Origin: Macrolepiota albuminosa
Lineage: Eukaryota > Basidiomycota > Agaricomycetes > Agaricales > Agaricaceae
Reading direction: 5' to 3'
Assembly: GCA_027475525.1 (NCBI GenBank)
Contig: JAMWFC010000132.1
Coordinates: forward strand, 62,001 to 126,000
DNA length: 64,000 nucleotides
Part shown: positions 48,681 through 61,534 of the stretch, piece by piece
Layout: each line of letters starts with the position of its first letter
Position numbering within the stretch: the first letter of the stretch is position 1
Program-made: the position numbers and the translations under genes
Notes under the pieces: model-generated
The model's database searches: none
What the model saw: only the letters and a program-made list of their open reading frames with translations
Told to the model about the DNA's origin: nothing

Positions 48681-51458
48681 ATGTTACGTGAAGAAACACA
48701 CGGATTCGAGTATCCACCTGGATTGGTTTCACAACGGCCGCGCGGAGTCGGTGAGCAGCGCGAACAGGGCCAGCCGGCGTACTATGGATCAAACACGATG
48801 TTCTCAACGGGAGGTGGGCGGATATCGCACGGGATCTTGGGTTATCCAGGCTTCACTCGAGAATATGGAGAGATTGGACCAAACAGACACAATTTAACGA
48901 ATAATGCGCAATCGTTCAATTCCTCCTCCTCTTCCTTCAACCACCACCATCCTGCGTCTCCCCCGCTTCCCGCCGCCGAGCACATCTTCAGAGCGTCCCC
49001 CGCCACCGTTCCCACCACTTCCCCGCCAAGCGCCACTCTCTACTGGTCCGATATCGAGCCCTGGATGGACGAAGAGTATGTCAAGCAGGTCTGCGCCCTC
49101 ATGGGCTGGGATCCAGTCTGCATCAACGTCCCCCGCCCTGCCCCAGATCCTGTCACCGGTCAGCAGGCCAACAACCCTGGCTTCTGCTTCCTTACATTTC
49201 CCGCCGCCGCTCAGGCTGCTTCCGTCCTCGCCCAGATCAACGGCACGGGAAACAACCTCGTCACTATGCCCAACTCTTCGAGGCCCTTCGTCCTCAACTG
49301 GGCCTCTACCGCACAGGCTCTTTCTCCACAGTCAACCGCCTTTACAAATGGGGCTGCTAACGCCACAAACGCGTCACAGCAATACCCTAAAGAGTACAGC
49401 ATATTCGTCGGAGACCTTGCGCCGGAGACGTCCAATTCCGATCTTGTGGCTGTCTTCCGTAATCCTGTTCTTGGCCTCAGGAATGACCGAGAACCCAAGT
49501 TTATTCGCCCCTTTCTCAGTTGCAAGAGCGCAAAAATTATGCTCGATCCAGTAACTGGAGTCTCGAGGGGCTATGGCTTTGTGAGGTGGGTAATCCGCCT
49601 TTTTTTATTAGCGTTTTTCTCAAGTATTCTATAGATTTACCGATGAAGCTGATCAACAACGTGCGCTGATAGAGATGCACGGTCTTTATTGTCTGTCTCG
49701 ACCCAGTATGTTTCTCGTTTCTTACAGGGGGCATACATTGATCTTTGGCTCCTTTAGTGCGCATTTCGCCTGCGACTGCTAAGTACAAAGGGCCAACTGC
49801 TGCACCAACTCTTGATATGCCACAAGTCCAGTTCCCACAAATAAACAACGGGGTCGGAGTTAATACACAACCCATTGCTACCGCCTTGCCTTTGCCCAAC
49901 TCTGATTTCACGAAAAGTGTTTCGGTTCCTATCGCCACTACAGCATCAAATACGAGCAATAATAATATATCAGTTTCCGCGTCTAACGCATCGATGGGAA
50001 CTTCAAATTCTACCGCCTCGCTCAGCTCGGGTTCAAGTAACAATGTGCCCGTGCCTTCGCTTGCATCAATGACAACAGAGGACATGATGAACCTCCCGAA
50101 CAGTGTTCTCGCTCAGATCGCACAGCAATACGCAAGTGGCGAGGCTAATCCACCTAGGTCAAGTGGAACGTCAGTAACACAGTCTTTTGTTCAGGACTCT
50201 GCATTAGTCCGACAGGCTTCTGGTCAAGGCGAGGGTGGCGCACCACGCTTCAATGTCTCCGAGGAGTCGTTGAAACACCACGCGCAGGCTCGAGCAATTT
50301 TGGGCAACCTTATTGGTCCCAATGGAGAGCAACTTACGTCCACTGATCCCTACAACACGACAGTCTTTGTTGGAGGGCTCTCGCCGCTTATCTCAGAAGA
50401 GACCTTAAGGACGTTCTTTGCTCCGTTTGGCGACATTCACTATGTACGTCTTGAGCGAAAATATCTAGGTGTTTCTGATGCTTATGCTTCTCTGTATAGG
50501 TGAAAGTCCCTGTCGGCAAGCATTGTGGATTCGTGCAGTTTGTTCGAAAGGCTGAAGCAGAGCGGGCGATTGAAAAGATGCAAGGTTTCCCCATTGGTGG
50601 GAGTAGGATTCGGTTGAGTTGGGGACGCAGTCAATGTTAGTTTCGCATATAAACCTCCTTACTATACCCTGACATATTCTACTCATAGACAAAGCTGCCC
50701 AAGCTGCTGCGCAGGCGGCCCAGGCTGCAGCACTCCAATCTCAATTCTCTGCGCCTCCGGCTCCGAATATGATGACGCAAGAGCAGGCCATGCAGCTTCT
50801 TCAGAAACTGCATACGCAAGGATACCTTCCGAGCGCGCTGACTGAACATGGCCATAACACCATCACTAGTGCATATTTGATTGATCCTCCTTTTACCGAT
50901 GCGAAGATTCAAGAATCTGTTCTCAGCCGTGACAGCTCACACTTGTTCGATTCTTTCTCGTCCAACGGGTATCAACCCCGCCCTGAGCTGCATAGATCCC
51001 AATCCTCCTTTTCTCCGTTCTCGCCTGATCCTAATGCGTTCACGTCCGAGGTTAAACACCGCGGGTCATTCTCACGCACCGACCTGCCTCATCCATCGAA
51101 GGCCTACGCACCTGGATTTTTCCCGCCAGAGCTCAAGGTCAACACCGACGTGGCCGTATCAGATAGAGCGTCCCCTTCGTCGGGACGTTTGAGTAGCGCC
51201 ACACGGTACCACACGTATTTGGAGGGCCAGAATACCACTGGGATGATTAAACCATCTGTTCGGGCTGAGGCCCCCATTTCTCGCCCTACGTCTGGCCAAA
51301 CTCACGCTTGTCCGGCGTCAGGTGCTGCGAAGCCCGAGCAAAAGGAATTGGACCCATTGCGTGGTCTGAGTAGCACGCTCGCGAGCCTCGAGCTCGATCG
51401 ACCCGGCGCCGCAGCTGTCCAATTGAGGACTCCCTCCCCGTCGAATAAGGAATTGTAA
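48681..51458 (+). CDS. three-RRM RNA-binding protein, NAM8/TIA-1-like, 855 aa
   Basis: Five exons (48681-49585, 49635-49705, 49758-50443, 50500-50635, 50689-51458) with GT-AG introns of about 50 nt join to 856 codons including the stop. RRM1 (residues ~119-210) starts TLYWSDIEPWMDEEYVKQV. RRM2 (~238-335) has RNP2 IFVGDL and RNP1 RGYGFVRF followed by HGLYCLSRPMRISPA. RRM3 (~525-600) has VFVGGL and KHCGFVQF and ends IRLSWGRSQ. This three-RRM order and the CLSRPMRISPA stretch are typical of the yeast Nam8 / fission yeast Csx1 / TIA-1 group, which bind U-rich RNA in splicing or in mRNA stability during stress. Linkers are Ser/Asn-rich. After RRM3 an Ala/Gln-rich stretch leads into a disordered Ser/Pro-rich tail. 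Which of these roles it has cannot be told from sequence. Confidence 0.9.
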
Positions 51459-52497
51459 ATCTGCCTTTCCCCTCTTTCCTTCTATCCCCCCTCTTTATGT
51501 CTTTTTTTCTGATTCTCTATCTTCCCGCTCTCTTGATATCTCGTGTTTTCATCAATGGATACTACCCACTTCGCGCTGCATCTTTGATATTATTATTGGT
51601 TGGAGTTCTTGGCTTTCTTGTCGTATACTCCCCACCCCTCTCAGTCGCTATCTGTTTCGTCTTTTCTATACAACTATGCTATAACTATTTATAGTATCCT
51701 AACACGGATTCTATAATTTTTACATGTAACATGTCTAGGTTATATACGCTCTCGTCATTTCGTGTAGACTGTTACCCAACCCCTTCCTTCCCTCACCTCC
51801 TCACTTCTCCATTCGTATGAGCGCTCTTGTTATCATCTTCGCCTATATCTGTCCTCTGTCTCAATCTCTTTTCTTTTTTTCATCTCTTATCTCGTTATGT
51901 CATGTGTAGCGTCTCTTGTTTTGTCACACCTTGATGTTTCGATACTACTACCCTGTTTCTTTATTGTCCTTTCTGTATCCTCTTTTTTTGTGATCCGTTA
52001 TATGCAATAGCAGCGAAATCTCTCCGCCCACTTTCGACCTTTGTCTTTTTTTTTGGAATCGTACATAGATGAATAGATGAACTCTGGCATAGTCGATGTA
52101 TATGTGAACTGCATCTTCGAGAATACATTTGTGATGTATACTATAGCTATGGCCTATCTGATATTTTGAAATTCAATATTTTTGACATATTCCTATTGAG
52201 TACATGTTCCTCATGGGTTGATATCGCTCTAAGGTGGAACGGGCTACGAGCACCCTTACGCTAGCGACTCTGTTTCTGACGGAAATTCTGCCGCAATGTG
52301 TGCCCGAGCGGACTTGATTAACATGTCGTCAATAAATGGGAGTTCAAACGTATGTTTGCACAAGACCAATGTGGGCCTGAAGTGACGATCAGGTGACCTG
52401 GGAGGAGATCACGACCAATTCGAGACCTGCAAGGTCTCTCATCTCAGTGATCTTCCTCCCAGGTAAGCATAATATTTCGGAGGATAGAGCCGTTAAC
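51459..52497. other. 3' region of the RNA-binding protein gene
   Basis: T- and C-rich sequence with no supported ORF; the first few hundred bases are probably 3' UTR. CAGTGATCTTCCTCCCAG occurs twice (52445 and 52502, 57 bp apart) next to the inner end of the right inverted arm. Confidence 0.5.
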
Positions 52498-52779
52498 TTA
52501 GCAGTGATCTTCCTCCCAGTCACGTAGGGTCTGCGCCGTATTTTTTCGAGCAAAGGCAACCACGAGCCGGCCCGGGGTCCGTTTGCCTATAACTTGTTTA
52601 CACTTCCATACCCTAACAGTCCAAGACGGCGCTGACATTGGAGTATTTCTCAAATGGTACTTACTTTTACGATGTGACGATGAGTGACAGACGCCGAGGG
52701 TCCGCCGAGTCAACACAGTAACAAACAATTTCGACTGGGGAGAGTATGTACAAATCCTCATATACATTCTGATCTTTCG

Positions 52780-54640
52780 TACCCGGTTTGTCCCATTTTG
52801 AGAAATACCTGATGGTACGGCTGTTCTATTTTCAACAATAATAGCGCGGGACACCATCCTAATGGGTGAGTCCTCTGTTGAAAATCAATCTTCAATTCTT
52901 GGTGTGGTTCCAGGTAGCAATGATGATTCTCAATCGTTGACGGTGTACTCACATGCCATATATTCCCCTTCATGCCTAGCTCTACAGACAGAGATGGGGT
53001 GAATTCAGGGAAACTGAAGAACTTTATCGATGTCCAAGGCAAAGGGACAAGCTCTTCTCCAGCTGAGTACCTCCGGATGATGGGGACTCTTGCACAGGCC
53101 AGGTTGGCACGTCAAATCTCCTGATTCTCTGGTATATAGGACCAGGTGGAATACAAATTCACGTCTTCATAACGAAAGACAGACTAATGGTGTGTGTTTA
53201 AGGAGAGAGGCTGGTATGCACCAAGAGGCAGCCTAATAAAGGCTGTCTCCTTCGCTGCCAACATGTCACTCTCCGCTATGTAGAATGCAACGAGACCTGT
53301 TATGACACCGAAAACTCTTCCAACTTTCCCAACCCTGAAAGCTATTGAGAAACGACTACCAAAAGTGATATCTCAAGTCTTTCAATGAGCCTGCCAGTTC
53401 AAGCAGTAGAATCGTCTTTGAGGAACCTAGTCATGAGACCCAGGTAAACGCGACCGAAAGCATCAATAAGACACGGAGGGAGGACGGGATGGAAAGTAGA
53501 GATATAGCGTTGCCAGCCACCCCGAACGAAGCTATGCCCTCCCCGCCTCTTTCGCCTCTGCTGCCCCCGGTGTATGTACAGCTTACTTCGCCCTCTATCG
53601 CCATACACGGCTCAAAGTCGCTTTACCCCGATCCCCATGGTTTCCGTCACGAGTGCTTACGCGCCGTTGCTACATTTTTGACCCCAGGATCACCAAAAGA
53701 ACTGCCTCTAGATGCCATCATGAGATACAGCGATCCACAATCTCTCACGAAGTTGCCATCCTGATATTGTGAGCCGACATACTCCTCTCAGCAGCGGTTT
53801 TGTCTCAACAGTATGTTTTTGCATTGCCGCGCACTTATCAGTTCCTACATATCTATGAAGAGGTGTATTCGTCGCTTGAGCGATGCAGTCTTCCAAGGTT
53901 TCTCCTAGCTGCCAGTGCGAATATCAATCTCCCAAAACAACTTTATTGGTGCTTTCGACAGTGTCATGTTTTGCAGACTAATTTCTGAATCAGCTACTTT
54001 AGGTATACCATGGGGACACTCAATATGCTACTTGGAATTCTAATCGTACTGCTCCTGATCATGTTGGTTCCTACCCCTCCGGAGGCTAACCGTGCCTGGA
54101 GAATAGTTCCGATTCTAATTTTTGTTGTTGGTGGGGGACAATTCTACTCAGCTTGGCGAGGGTACGTCGTGACATACCTCTCACAACTTCCAATCACCGT
54201 CGTTGATATCCATTGTGAGACAGATCTTGCACCCAAATTTGGAGGCGCGGGGCAACCCAATTACGCGCATGGGAGATGCAAGAAGCGGATACAGAAGCGC
54301 AAACCTTTGTTGAGGGTGTACTCAATCAACATAAAGCATTCTCTTAAAGTGCGATCGCCCTGCAGGAAAAATCGAAACCTGGACAACTTAATGTTGCTGC
54401 GATTGCACCATTCTCAATCGAGACCCAAGGAGGTATAGGTCGACCATCCGTTTCAAGTGATACTATACCTTCGTACGCAACAGTACCACCTGAAGCAGTG
54501 GCGCCAGCAGATCATAATCTTCGTCGACCACCGATATTCGGGCCAGAGACTGTTGTGCTCGACCCTCGTATCAAAGCTGTTCATCGTCAGCTCGTGATAG
54601 ACGTTCATAGATTTGGTGTGTATCTTTTATTGGTGAGTTG
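52780..54640 (+). pseudogene. small membrane-protein-like gene, right copy
   Basis: Counterpart of the left copy. The exon starting MESRDIALPATPNEAMPSPP (53489) leads to DPHGFRHECLRAVATFL. The exon starting MGTLNMLLGILIVLLLIML at 54010 encodes 142 residues identical to the left copy, with two hydrophobic segments. In the following frame the left copy reads HKAFSQSAIAL, while here a TAA replaces the Gln codon (near 54346). The right copy is therefore truncated if that frame is used. Function unknown. Confidence 0.45.
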
Positions 54641-55156
54641 TAGTAGATCCTTTTCCCTGTGCCATTTCTGATTTATAATTGTCGCCTTGCAGGTATCTTC
54701 TGCTATTGTGTTCTCTGTCCCTGGTAGATTGCACTCACGTCCATAATCATTCGGAGACTTATTTATATCGCGGAACTCTACGGAATTGCATAATTGTATT
54801 AGAAAGGTCAGGAACCAAATTTGTATTGCTTGTATAATCTTACATTCATCGGTATCCATGCCATGAGGTGTATTCGTATTACCATATATACTAAACAAAC
54901 AATTTCTAGTCTCATAGGAGCGAGCATCGTGTACAAGCTTTCCATATACATTCTGTGAAAAACAGCCCCCAATTATTTCATACAGTCAAAAGGCATGAAT
55001 TTGTTGATTTCATACATAAAGCTAGAGTGCTTGCACGATTTTACACAGAATTTGGGATCACAGTTAAATTACAGTATTCAGGTAAGTTTCAAGTTTTCTT
55101 CCCGGGCTTCTTACCTGCTAGTTTCTCTGCTCTTGGCGTTCCTGAGCTTCAGCCAA

Positions 55157-58067
55157 CTATCTCGCCCTCAACCCTTTGACAAGACGGTCTAGAGTACCGG
55201 TTGGCAACATCTCTCGAGTAAGTTCTTGGATGGCGTCAAATTTGACAACGAAGAATTCGTGATCAAGATTGACAGTAACTTTGGCGGCGTCTATCTTCTC
55301 AAGAATTTCTTTGTAGGCCTGCCAGCCCTCGGGTTTTCCAGGCGCCACAGCTGGACAGGCGAAAAGTCCACATAGAACACTATGGTAGCCCACATTGTCG
55401 GCACTATATCTCTGAGGAAGACTATCCAATGCATCCAACGTTTGCTTTGGAAGATCATCATACGACTCCGAAGCATAAGCTTTCCCAGTGGTCTAGATTC
55501 GTTGGATCATTAGAAGCAGCAGAATTCTAAGATGTTTCAACTTACATTTCTATAAAATTTGTCAGGATTGACGCTGTTGACGGCCATTTGGATTGCATTT
55601 GGAGTCGTTATAGAGGAAGCATACTCCTTGTATTGAGTTTGCAGCGCGACAGTCAGGAGTTTTCCTCCTTCCAATTGTAAACGAAACATCAAGTCCGGCC
55701 CGAAATTGGTCTGAGGAAACAAGAATGGTGCATTTATACGGAATTTTAACCAATTGATATCATCTTTGGGATTTCTTGATGTATAACCAAGGATCTTTGA
55801 CGGTGATGACATGTGCTGGCCCACAAATTCATCTGTGTCCTCATTCACTATTAGTGGAGAAACAGTAGGAGCAACCATGAACATCTCATTAGCATTGATC
55901 CAGCAAGACACCAGTCTAGCTTTCTCATTAGCTAGCTTTCTGTTTGCTTGAATTTTCGCAAAGTCAAAGACAGCCGACAAGGGAGTAAATTCCTTGAACA
56001 CATGTGCCAGGCACATTGCAGTATAGCGTTCTAATCCATTGCTATTTGTAGCATTCTCATGAATACGCTGGACGAAATATTTGTGCTTTGACTTGGCTTC
56101 AGAAGTGATCCAGTGATCAGCCGCAAGATATGCAAGAGGCTCATCAAAAGTAGCCTTCCCTCGAGCAGCACTAGGATATCGAGCGAAGCCGCATTCCACG
56201 AGATCAATATCGACCAAGCCCTCCCCACTGGATTCGAAGTCAGTTCTACCACCAATTAGTCGACGATACACCAGCGTTTGAACCGATTGACGTAGATCAT
56301 CATTAAAGTTCATCACTAACCAGTGAACTCAGTACAAAATATACAAAACTTGGAAAGAAAAAATTCACCTCGGGTGACATCAAAAGGCTCTATAAGGAAA
56401 AATGATTTCCCTTTCCCATAGATCGAGTCTTCAAACTTTTCTGATTGTAGAGTCACCGATCTTTCAAGGTTCTCCCAGTGTTCTGCATCTGCCGGGACAA
56501 ATTTGGTTACCGTCTTAATGTACTGTGTGAGGACTTGATGAGGGCATTGGAGGTTATTCTCGATTAAACATAAAACGTATGATGATATAAACCGAGGCCT
56601 AGAATATGTCCTTGACATCAGTTGCGATCTCATTCAGATAATCACTTACCTTCCACACAACCAATATTTAGCACGTTCAACGAGTTCTTTTCCACTTTCA
56701 GAATCTAAAAGCCATGACGGGAGGTAATATCGTAAGAACCCCTCGATTTGGTCAGCGTCCTCTACGAACGAGCCAGTATCGGTCACTGCCTGGTTCGGCA
56801 CGTCTGCACGCTTTGAAACAGTAACAGCGGAAGAAAGTGCATCTCTGATATATTCAAGATTCAAAGACGTTCCTGTAATGACGTGTTGCAAACCAAGATC
56901 GCTCCAAATTTTAAGCATCGCATGCAAAGTAGGTTGCTCTTTCTGCAAACCAGAGCTGATAAAAGCACCTTGGAAAGAATTTGCCGCAATCTGTGCTTCA
57001 TCTAGGACGCAGTAAATGCGACTAGTGTGGCCTAGAAAGTCCTTGAAGATATTGAAAAGTCCCACATAATCAGGAGTGAGTATATCGTACTCCTCCGTAT
57101 GACAGAGAAGTGTTGTTAGTTCCAATAATATATCACGATGTCCAGCTTGCTCCAGGAGGCGGGTATCAAGTTGAACGAGCATCCAGAGTTTCTTGAGAAA
57201 GGGGATTTGGCTGCCAGTCGGTACTCCAAACCGAACCTCGAAAGCAGCTAAAAGGCATAGGAACACTAGAAAACGAGCGGTTAAGATGGCAATGAAACAT
57301 CTTTCTGCATGTTCTTCATTCTTTTCGAATTCAAGAGGGGATGACGGATGCTTTTTAAGTCCACATGTCTTCAGATGTCCCAAACGGGGTTGAAGCACGG
57401 TTTCAATGTCAGCAGAACCACACTGACTGGCTTGTCGTGAGCAAGTCAGGTAGAAGCCCCATTCCTCACAAAGACCTTGGAGAATGAGTCGTGTCTTGCC
57501 TGCTCCAGATGTATTCAATAAGATGCTGGTGGTATATAAGTAATATTATAAGGAAGCGAAATGAACCATCTCACGAATGTTTGATATCAAAATCACCGGG
57601 TCCAGCTGGGAAGATGGAGCGAAGAATTTTTGCTCGTGATGGCTGGGATGGCAATGCACGCCCAGGTAAGGCAAGGTCAAAGGCATTAGGATCCCCTAGT
57701 CCATGTAGGAGGAGAGATGGCTTGCGATCCAAAGTTGGAATTTGAAGTCGAGTGAAATGTTGTTGGACCCGAGCAACAGTCGTCTCCGGGATCCAGGGAT
57801 CCAAGACCTTTACGTCCCCATTGGGGTCATCAATTAATTGACCAAGACGGAGCAATGTTTTTTCAATTAATTCCTTAAACCACCTAGCACGCTGCGCAGG
57901 TGTTTTATTAATTGCTTCGGAGCCGTAGTTCAGCGATAAAGTTGAACCTGTAATTCATTGGTCAAGATCAGGAAGAAGTTTTGCAAATCAAAGAGCTAAA
58001 TCTGACCTGCTTCGAGATAATCCTGAATACGATCGATATAATATTGGAGATCAGTTTGTAGTGGCAT
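55157..58067 (-). CDS. Crinkler-like P-loop NTPase, right copy
   Basis: It starts MPLQTDLQYYIDRIQDYLEA at 58067. Exons separated by short introns then read RARWFKELIEKTLLRLGQL, the P-loop block MNTSGAGKTRLILQGLCEEW (57518 onward) and a Walker B-like CVLDEAQ. The NTPase block ends ERAKYWLCGR at 56646. The downstream domain is open at 56633-56316 and 56316-55537. It holds GGRTDFESSGEGLVDIDLVE, whose spaced acidic residues could belong to a nuclease-like fold, though I cannot confirm this. The last exon ends GLRAR at a TAG where the left copy has TGG (Trp), so the Lys-rich C-terminal tail is lost. In fungi and oomycetes CRN proteins combine an NTPase with a nuclease-like or kinase-like domain. 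That assignment is by resemblance only. Confidence 0.6.
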
Positions 58068-58592
58068 TATTGTGAAAGGCTGCCCAAAGGAGTAGTTTGG
58101 TCACCACGGAGCTCAGAGTCTTGATATAGAACTGGGTACGTGGTAAGTCCTAATATTGCATTTAAAAGATCGTAGCGGCGCACGTGTGCGCCAGTCCCCG
58201 ACTCTTACATACATGTTTCTTTTTCTTTTATTACTTTTTATTTTATTACTTGTATGTATGTACTCTTCTCTTCATTCGTTTTTTATTTTCTTTATTTATT
58301 ATTTCATTATTATTATACATGGTTATACATTATTGTAAGCTGAGGCTACAGGCAACGCCGGGAGCCCAGCAAGAGATAAGGGAGGTGACTAGCACGCATT
58401 CTATTATTTCCTTTTATTTTACAGGTAGACTCCAATTTGATAGATAGTCAATATGAGACACAATAACTTCTTTACTTTCAGATTTCATTGCTCGCCTTCA
58501 CATTCGAGCAATTCCGATATTCAGATATAGATATGATAATGATAAATGATATGATATGAATACATACATTAAGTGGTACGATATATGTAATA
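58068..58592. other. AT-rich spacer
   Basis: Holds the presumed promoter of the right Crinkler-like gene (first 150 bp), then TTTATTATT-rich low-complexity sequence up to the Helitron. No gene seen. Confidence 0.5.
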
Positions 58593-59932
58593 CGAGCTAC
58601 GATTCGTGCCTTCGGCACGAATTTCGTAGCTTGTTGGGGGCTTCGCCCCCAAACCCCCCCCAACTAAGCCTCCACCCTAACCTCACTTCGTTCGGTCAAG
58701 GCCTCCGCATTTCACAGCTCAGTGCTCATTCCCAGCCTCAACCTCACTTTGTTCGGTCAAGGCCTCCGCATTTCACAGCTCAGTGCTCATTCCCAGCCTC
58801 AACCTCACTTTGTTCGGTCAAGGCCTCCGCATTTCACAGCTCAGTGCTCATTCCCAGCCTCAACCTCACTTTGTTCGGTCAAGGCCTCCGCATTTCACAG
58901 CTCAGTGCTCATTCCCAGCCTCAACCTCACTTTGTTCGGTCAAGGCCTCCGCATTTCACAGCTCAGTGCTCATTCCCAGCCTCAACCTCACTTTGTTCGG
59001 TCAAGGCCTCCGCATTTCACAGCTCAGTGCTCATTCCCAGCCTCAACCTCACTTTGTTCGGTCAAGGCCTCCGCATTTCACAGCTCAGTGCTCATTCCCA
59101 GCCTCAACCTCACTTTGTTCGGTCAAGGCCTCCGCATTTCACAGCTCAGTGCTCATTCCCAGCCTCAACCTCACTTTGTTCGGTCAAGGCCTCCGCATTT
59201 CACAGCTCAGTGCTCATTCCCAGCCTCAACCTCACTTTGTTCGGTCAAGGCCTCCGCATTTCACAGCTCAGTGCTCATTCCCAGCCTCAACCTCACTTTG
59301 TTCGGTCAAGGCCTCCGCATTTCACAGCTCAGTGCTCATTCCCAGCCTCAACCTCACTTTGTTCGGTCAAGGCCTCCGCATTTCACAGCTCAGTGCTCAT
59401 TCCCAGCCTCAACCTCACTTCGTTCGGTCAAGGCCTCCGCATTTCACAGCTCAGTGCTCATTCCCAGCCTCAACCTCACTTCGTTCGGTCAAGGCCTCCG
59501 CATTTCACAGCTCAACTCTCAAAGTAAGCTAAATTGAATTTTTCTTGAATTCTTCGGACTTTATTCAGCATTTATAAATCTTTAAAAAACTAAAAATCAG
59601 TATGTTAGTAGACTTTGAATTTTTCCTGATTTTCTGATGATTTTCCTGGAATTATTTGAGCATTTTCCACTAACATCTCCTGAAAAACAGAGCAATGAAT
59701 TTTTCTTGAATCTTTCAGATTTCTTTAAGCATTTATAAACCTCAAAAAATTCACAATCAGCGTATCAGTAGCCTCTGAATTTTTCCTGATTTTTTGGTGA
59801 TTTTTCTTCAAATTTCTAAGCATTTTATACATACATCTACCAAAAAACAAACGCAAAAGACAAATCTTTGTCAGCCTTAGTCAGAACTGACTAATCAGAT
59901 CATTTCCCAGGCGTTGTCGCATTATATAGAGA
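58593..59932 (-). mobile_element. solitary non-autonomous Helitron
   Basis: On the minus strand it runs from TCTCTATATAATGCGAC (5' end at 59932) to the terminal palindrome ending GTAGCTCG (3' end at 58593). The preceding minus-strand base is A and the following base is T, matching Helitron insertion between A and T. At 1340 bp it is non-coding, with the same AT-rich interior as the units at 7393-10605 and a 61-bp minisatellite. It is the cleanest copy for defining the family's ends. Confidence 0.82.
58696..59509 (-). repeat. 61-bp minisatellite, about 13-14 units
   Basis: Units start TCAAGGCCTCCGCATTTCAC and contain CAGCCTCAACCTCACTTTG. Because 61 is not a multiple of three and the unit lacks stops on the plus strand, long open frames appear in all three plus frames; these are not genes. 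Homologous to the array at 9129-10400. Confidence 0.95.
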
Positions 59933-61004
59933 TAACAATAATAATAATAAAATCATTATGTAATGTATTACATATAATGATGATCATTATATACAATAAT
60001 AATAATAAAATCAAATAATAATAATAAAATCATTATGTAATGTATTACATATAATGATGATCATTATATACAATAATAATAATAAAATCATTATGTAATC
60101 GTTTGTGGGGACAAACACTTACATAATGATTGGTCAAAAGACAACATCACACGTTCAAATTTTATATGCGTGATCTATATTTCATATCATTCAATCACAG
60201 TCCCATGGTTATATCTTTCATCATCATATATACTTGAGACTCCTGGACAACACTAAGGTCCTTGTTGACTTTATTCTCAGTAGCTACGATTGTACACATG
60301 TGAGCACGAGGCACGTATATCAGCTGTGCCGTTTTCATCAACGACAAACATGATGACGTCCTAGAGTTTAAGAGATATTGCCCATTTCATACTGTGAGCG
60401 TTCTAGCCATCCCCAGGTCAACGTTCAACATTCACCCCTCATCAACCCCGCATTTAAGTACACAGTGGCTTGTGCTGCTGTCTGTGACCTCACCGTTGGC
60501 TGACGCACTTGTGTGTGTGTTTCCTGGCGTTTCTCTGGCTCTGGCTGTAGGTGCCTCTGTCTCTGTCTCTGTTTCTGGTACAACGAGCAGGATAGACGCT
60601 GAGAAGAAGACTTGAAAGAGGTGGAGAAAGGTGCTCGTGTCTGTGCCTATTTTCTTGTTCCTGTCATCAAAACTAAAGTCAAAGCAAAACTTGACGCATC
60701 TATCAAAGTCAAAGCCTCACTCTGATGCTCACACTCAGAGTCATGTTCACGTCACGTGAAGATCGCGAATAAACAGATGGGCCATTATCATATCATTGAC
60801 AATAGATCCAGTCCTTCATCACATGGATCAAAATACTTGATCATTTCTTGGTAAAGCATACACAGCGTGTTTTTGTAAGCGACTGTAGATATTCTCGTCA
60901 TAAGGATAATTGTTGTTGTATTCCAGTCTGCTATGCTAATCCAGTCATTTGAGATGTACAATTCAATGCTATCATATCAAGATTTGGGAACGCCATAGCA
61001 CTCT
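59933..61004. other. AT-rich non-coding region
   Basis: Begins with (AAT)n-type sequence and CATTATGTAATGTATTACAT inverted repeats, including a 77-bp period duplication near 59941-60098. It then has a diverged relative of the downstream palindrome at about 60094-60138 (ATGTAATCGTTTGTG ... CAAACACTTACAT). 60140-61004 shows no gene, RNA or repeat that I can support; a 73-codon frame at 60394 has no recognisable feature. Confidence 0.55.
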
Positions 61005-61500
61005 TTCGCGTCGGAGTCCATATTATGGAAAGAGCGGCTTCCGTCATAATTAGTCTGTATGGCTTCTGTTATAATTAGTTTGTATTTGTATAGGCATGTT
61101 AGACCTTGTCATTGTCTTTTTTTTTTTTTTTTTTTTTTGAGTAGCGTTTGGTGTTTAGACCTTGTCATTGTCTTTTTTTGTCTTTTTTTTTTTTTTTTGT
61201 CTTTTTTTTTTTTTTTTTGTTTTTTTTTTTTTTTTTTTTTTTTGGAGTAGCATTTGGTTTCATTGTCTTTTTTTGTTTTTTTTTTTTTTTTGGAGTGGCG
61301 TTTGGTTTGGTGGTGTAGTCTGTGCCATAGGTATGTTTTTTTTGGCTCTGTTTATTTATATACAGTGTGGATGAAATTTCGTTTTGTATGTACGGTTTAG
61401 ACTACATATACCTTTTTTTTGGCTCTGTTTATTTATATACAGTGTGGATGAAATTTCGTTTTGTATGTACAGTTTAGACTACATATACCAGGTATAACTG
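61005..61500 (+). repeat. dispersed repeat, copy A
   Basis: Matches 62985-63400 in order: a GCGGCTTCC block, an AGTCTGTAT block, a GTATGTTTTTT...GCTCT block, GGATGAAATTTC, and a final CTGTATATGCATA. The copies have clearly diverged. Copy A is interrupted by poly-T tracts at 61119-61291 and a 77-bp period duplication at 61335-61490. No coding capacity. Confidence 0.6.
61119..61291 (+). repeat. poly-T tracts
   Basis: Several runs of 12-26 T separated by TTGTC, GGAGT and similar short pieces. Short-read assembly through this tract is unreliable. Confidence 0.95.
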
Positions 61501-61534
61501 TATATGCATAGAACAAACATGATGGTTCTTGTGT

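Larger units (their letters stand above)
52498..58067 (-). repeat. right arm of the large inverted duplication
   Basis: Mirror image of 26476-31813: the small membrane-protein-like gene on the plus strand, then the Crinkler-like gene on the minus strand. The inner limit is blurred near 52.5 kb. The outer limit is at or beyond the Crinkler-like start codon at 58067. This arm has none of the 77-bp duplications found in the left arm. Confidence 0.85.

Noticed and set aside
58180..58200. GGCGCACGTGTGCGCC as a regulatory palindrome
   Set aside because: The two halves do not match exactly and there is no gene context to support a site.
58556..59537. Long overlapping open frames (about 250-320 codons) with a repeated peptide
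   Set aside because: They are translations of the 61-bp minisatellite. The period is not a multiple of three, so all three frames are open; they lie antisense within a non-coding Helitron.
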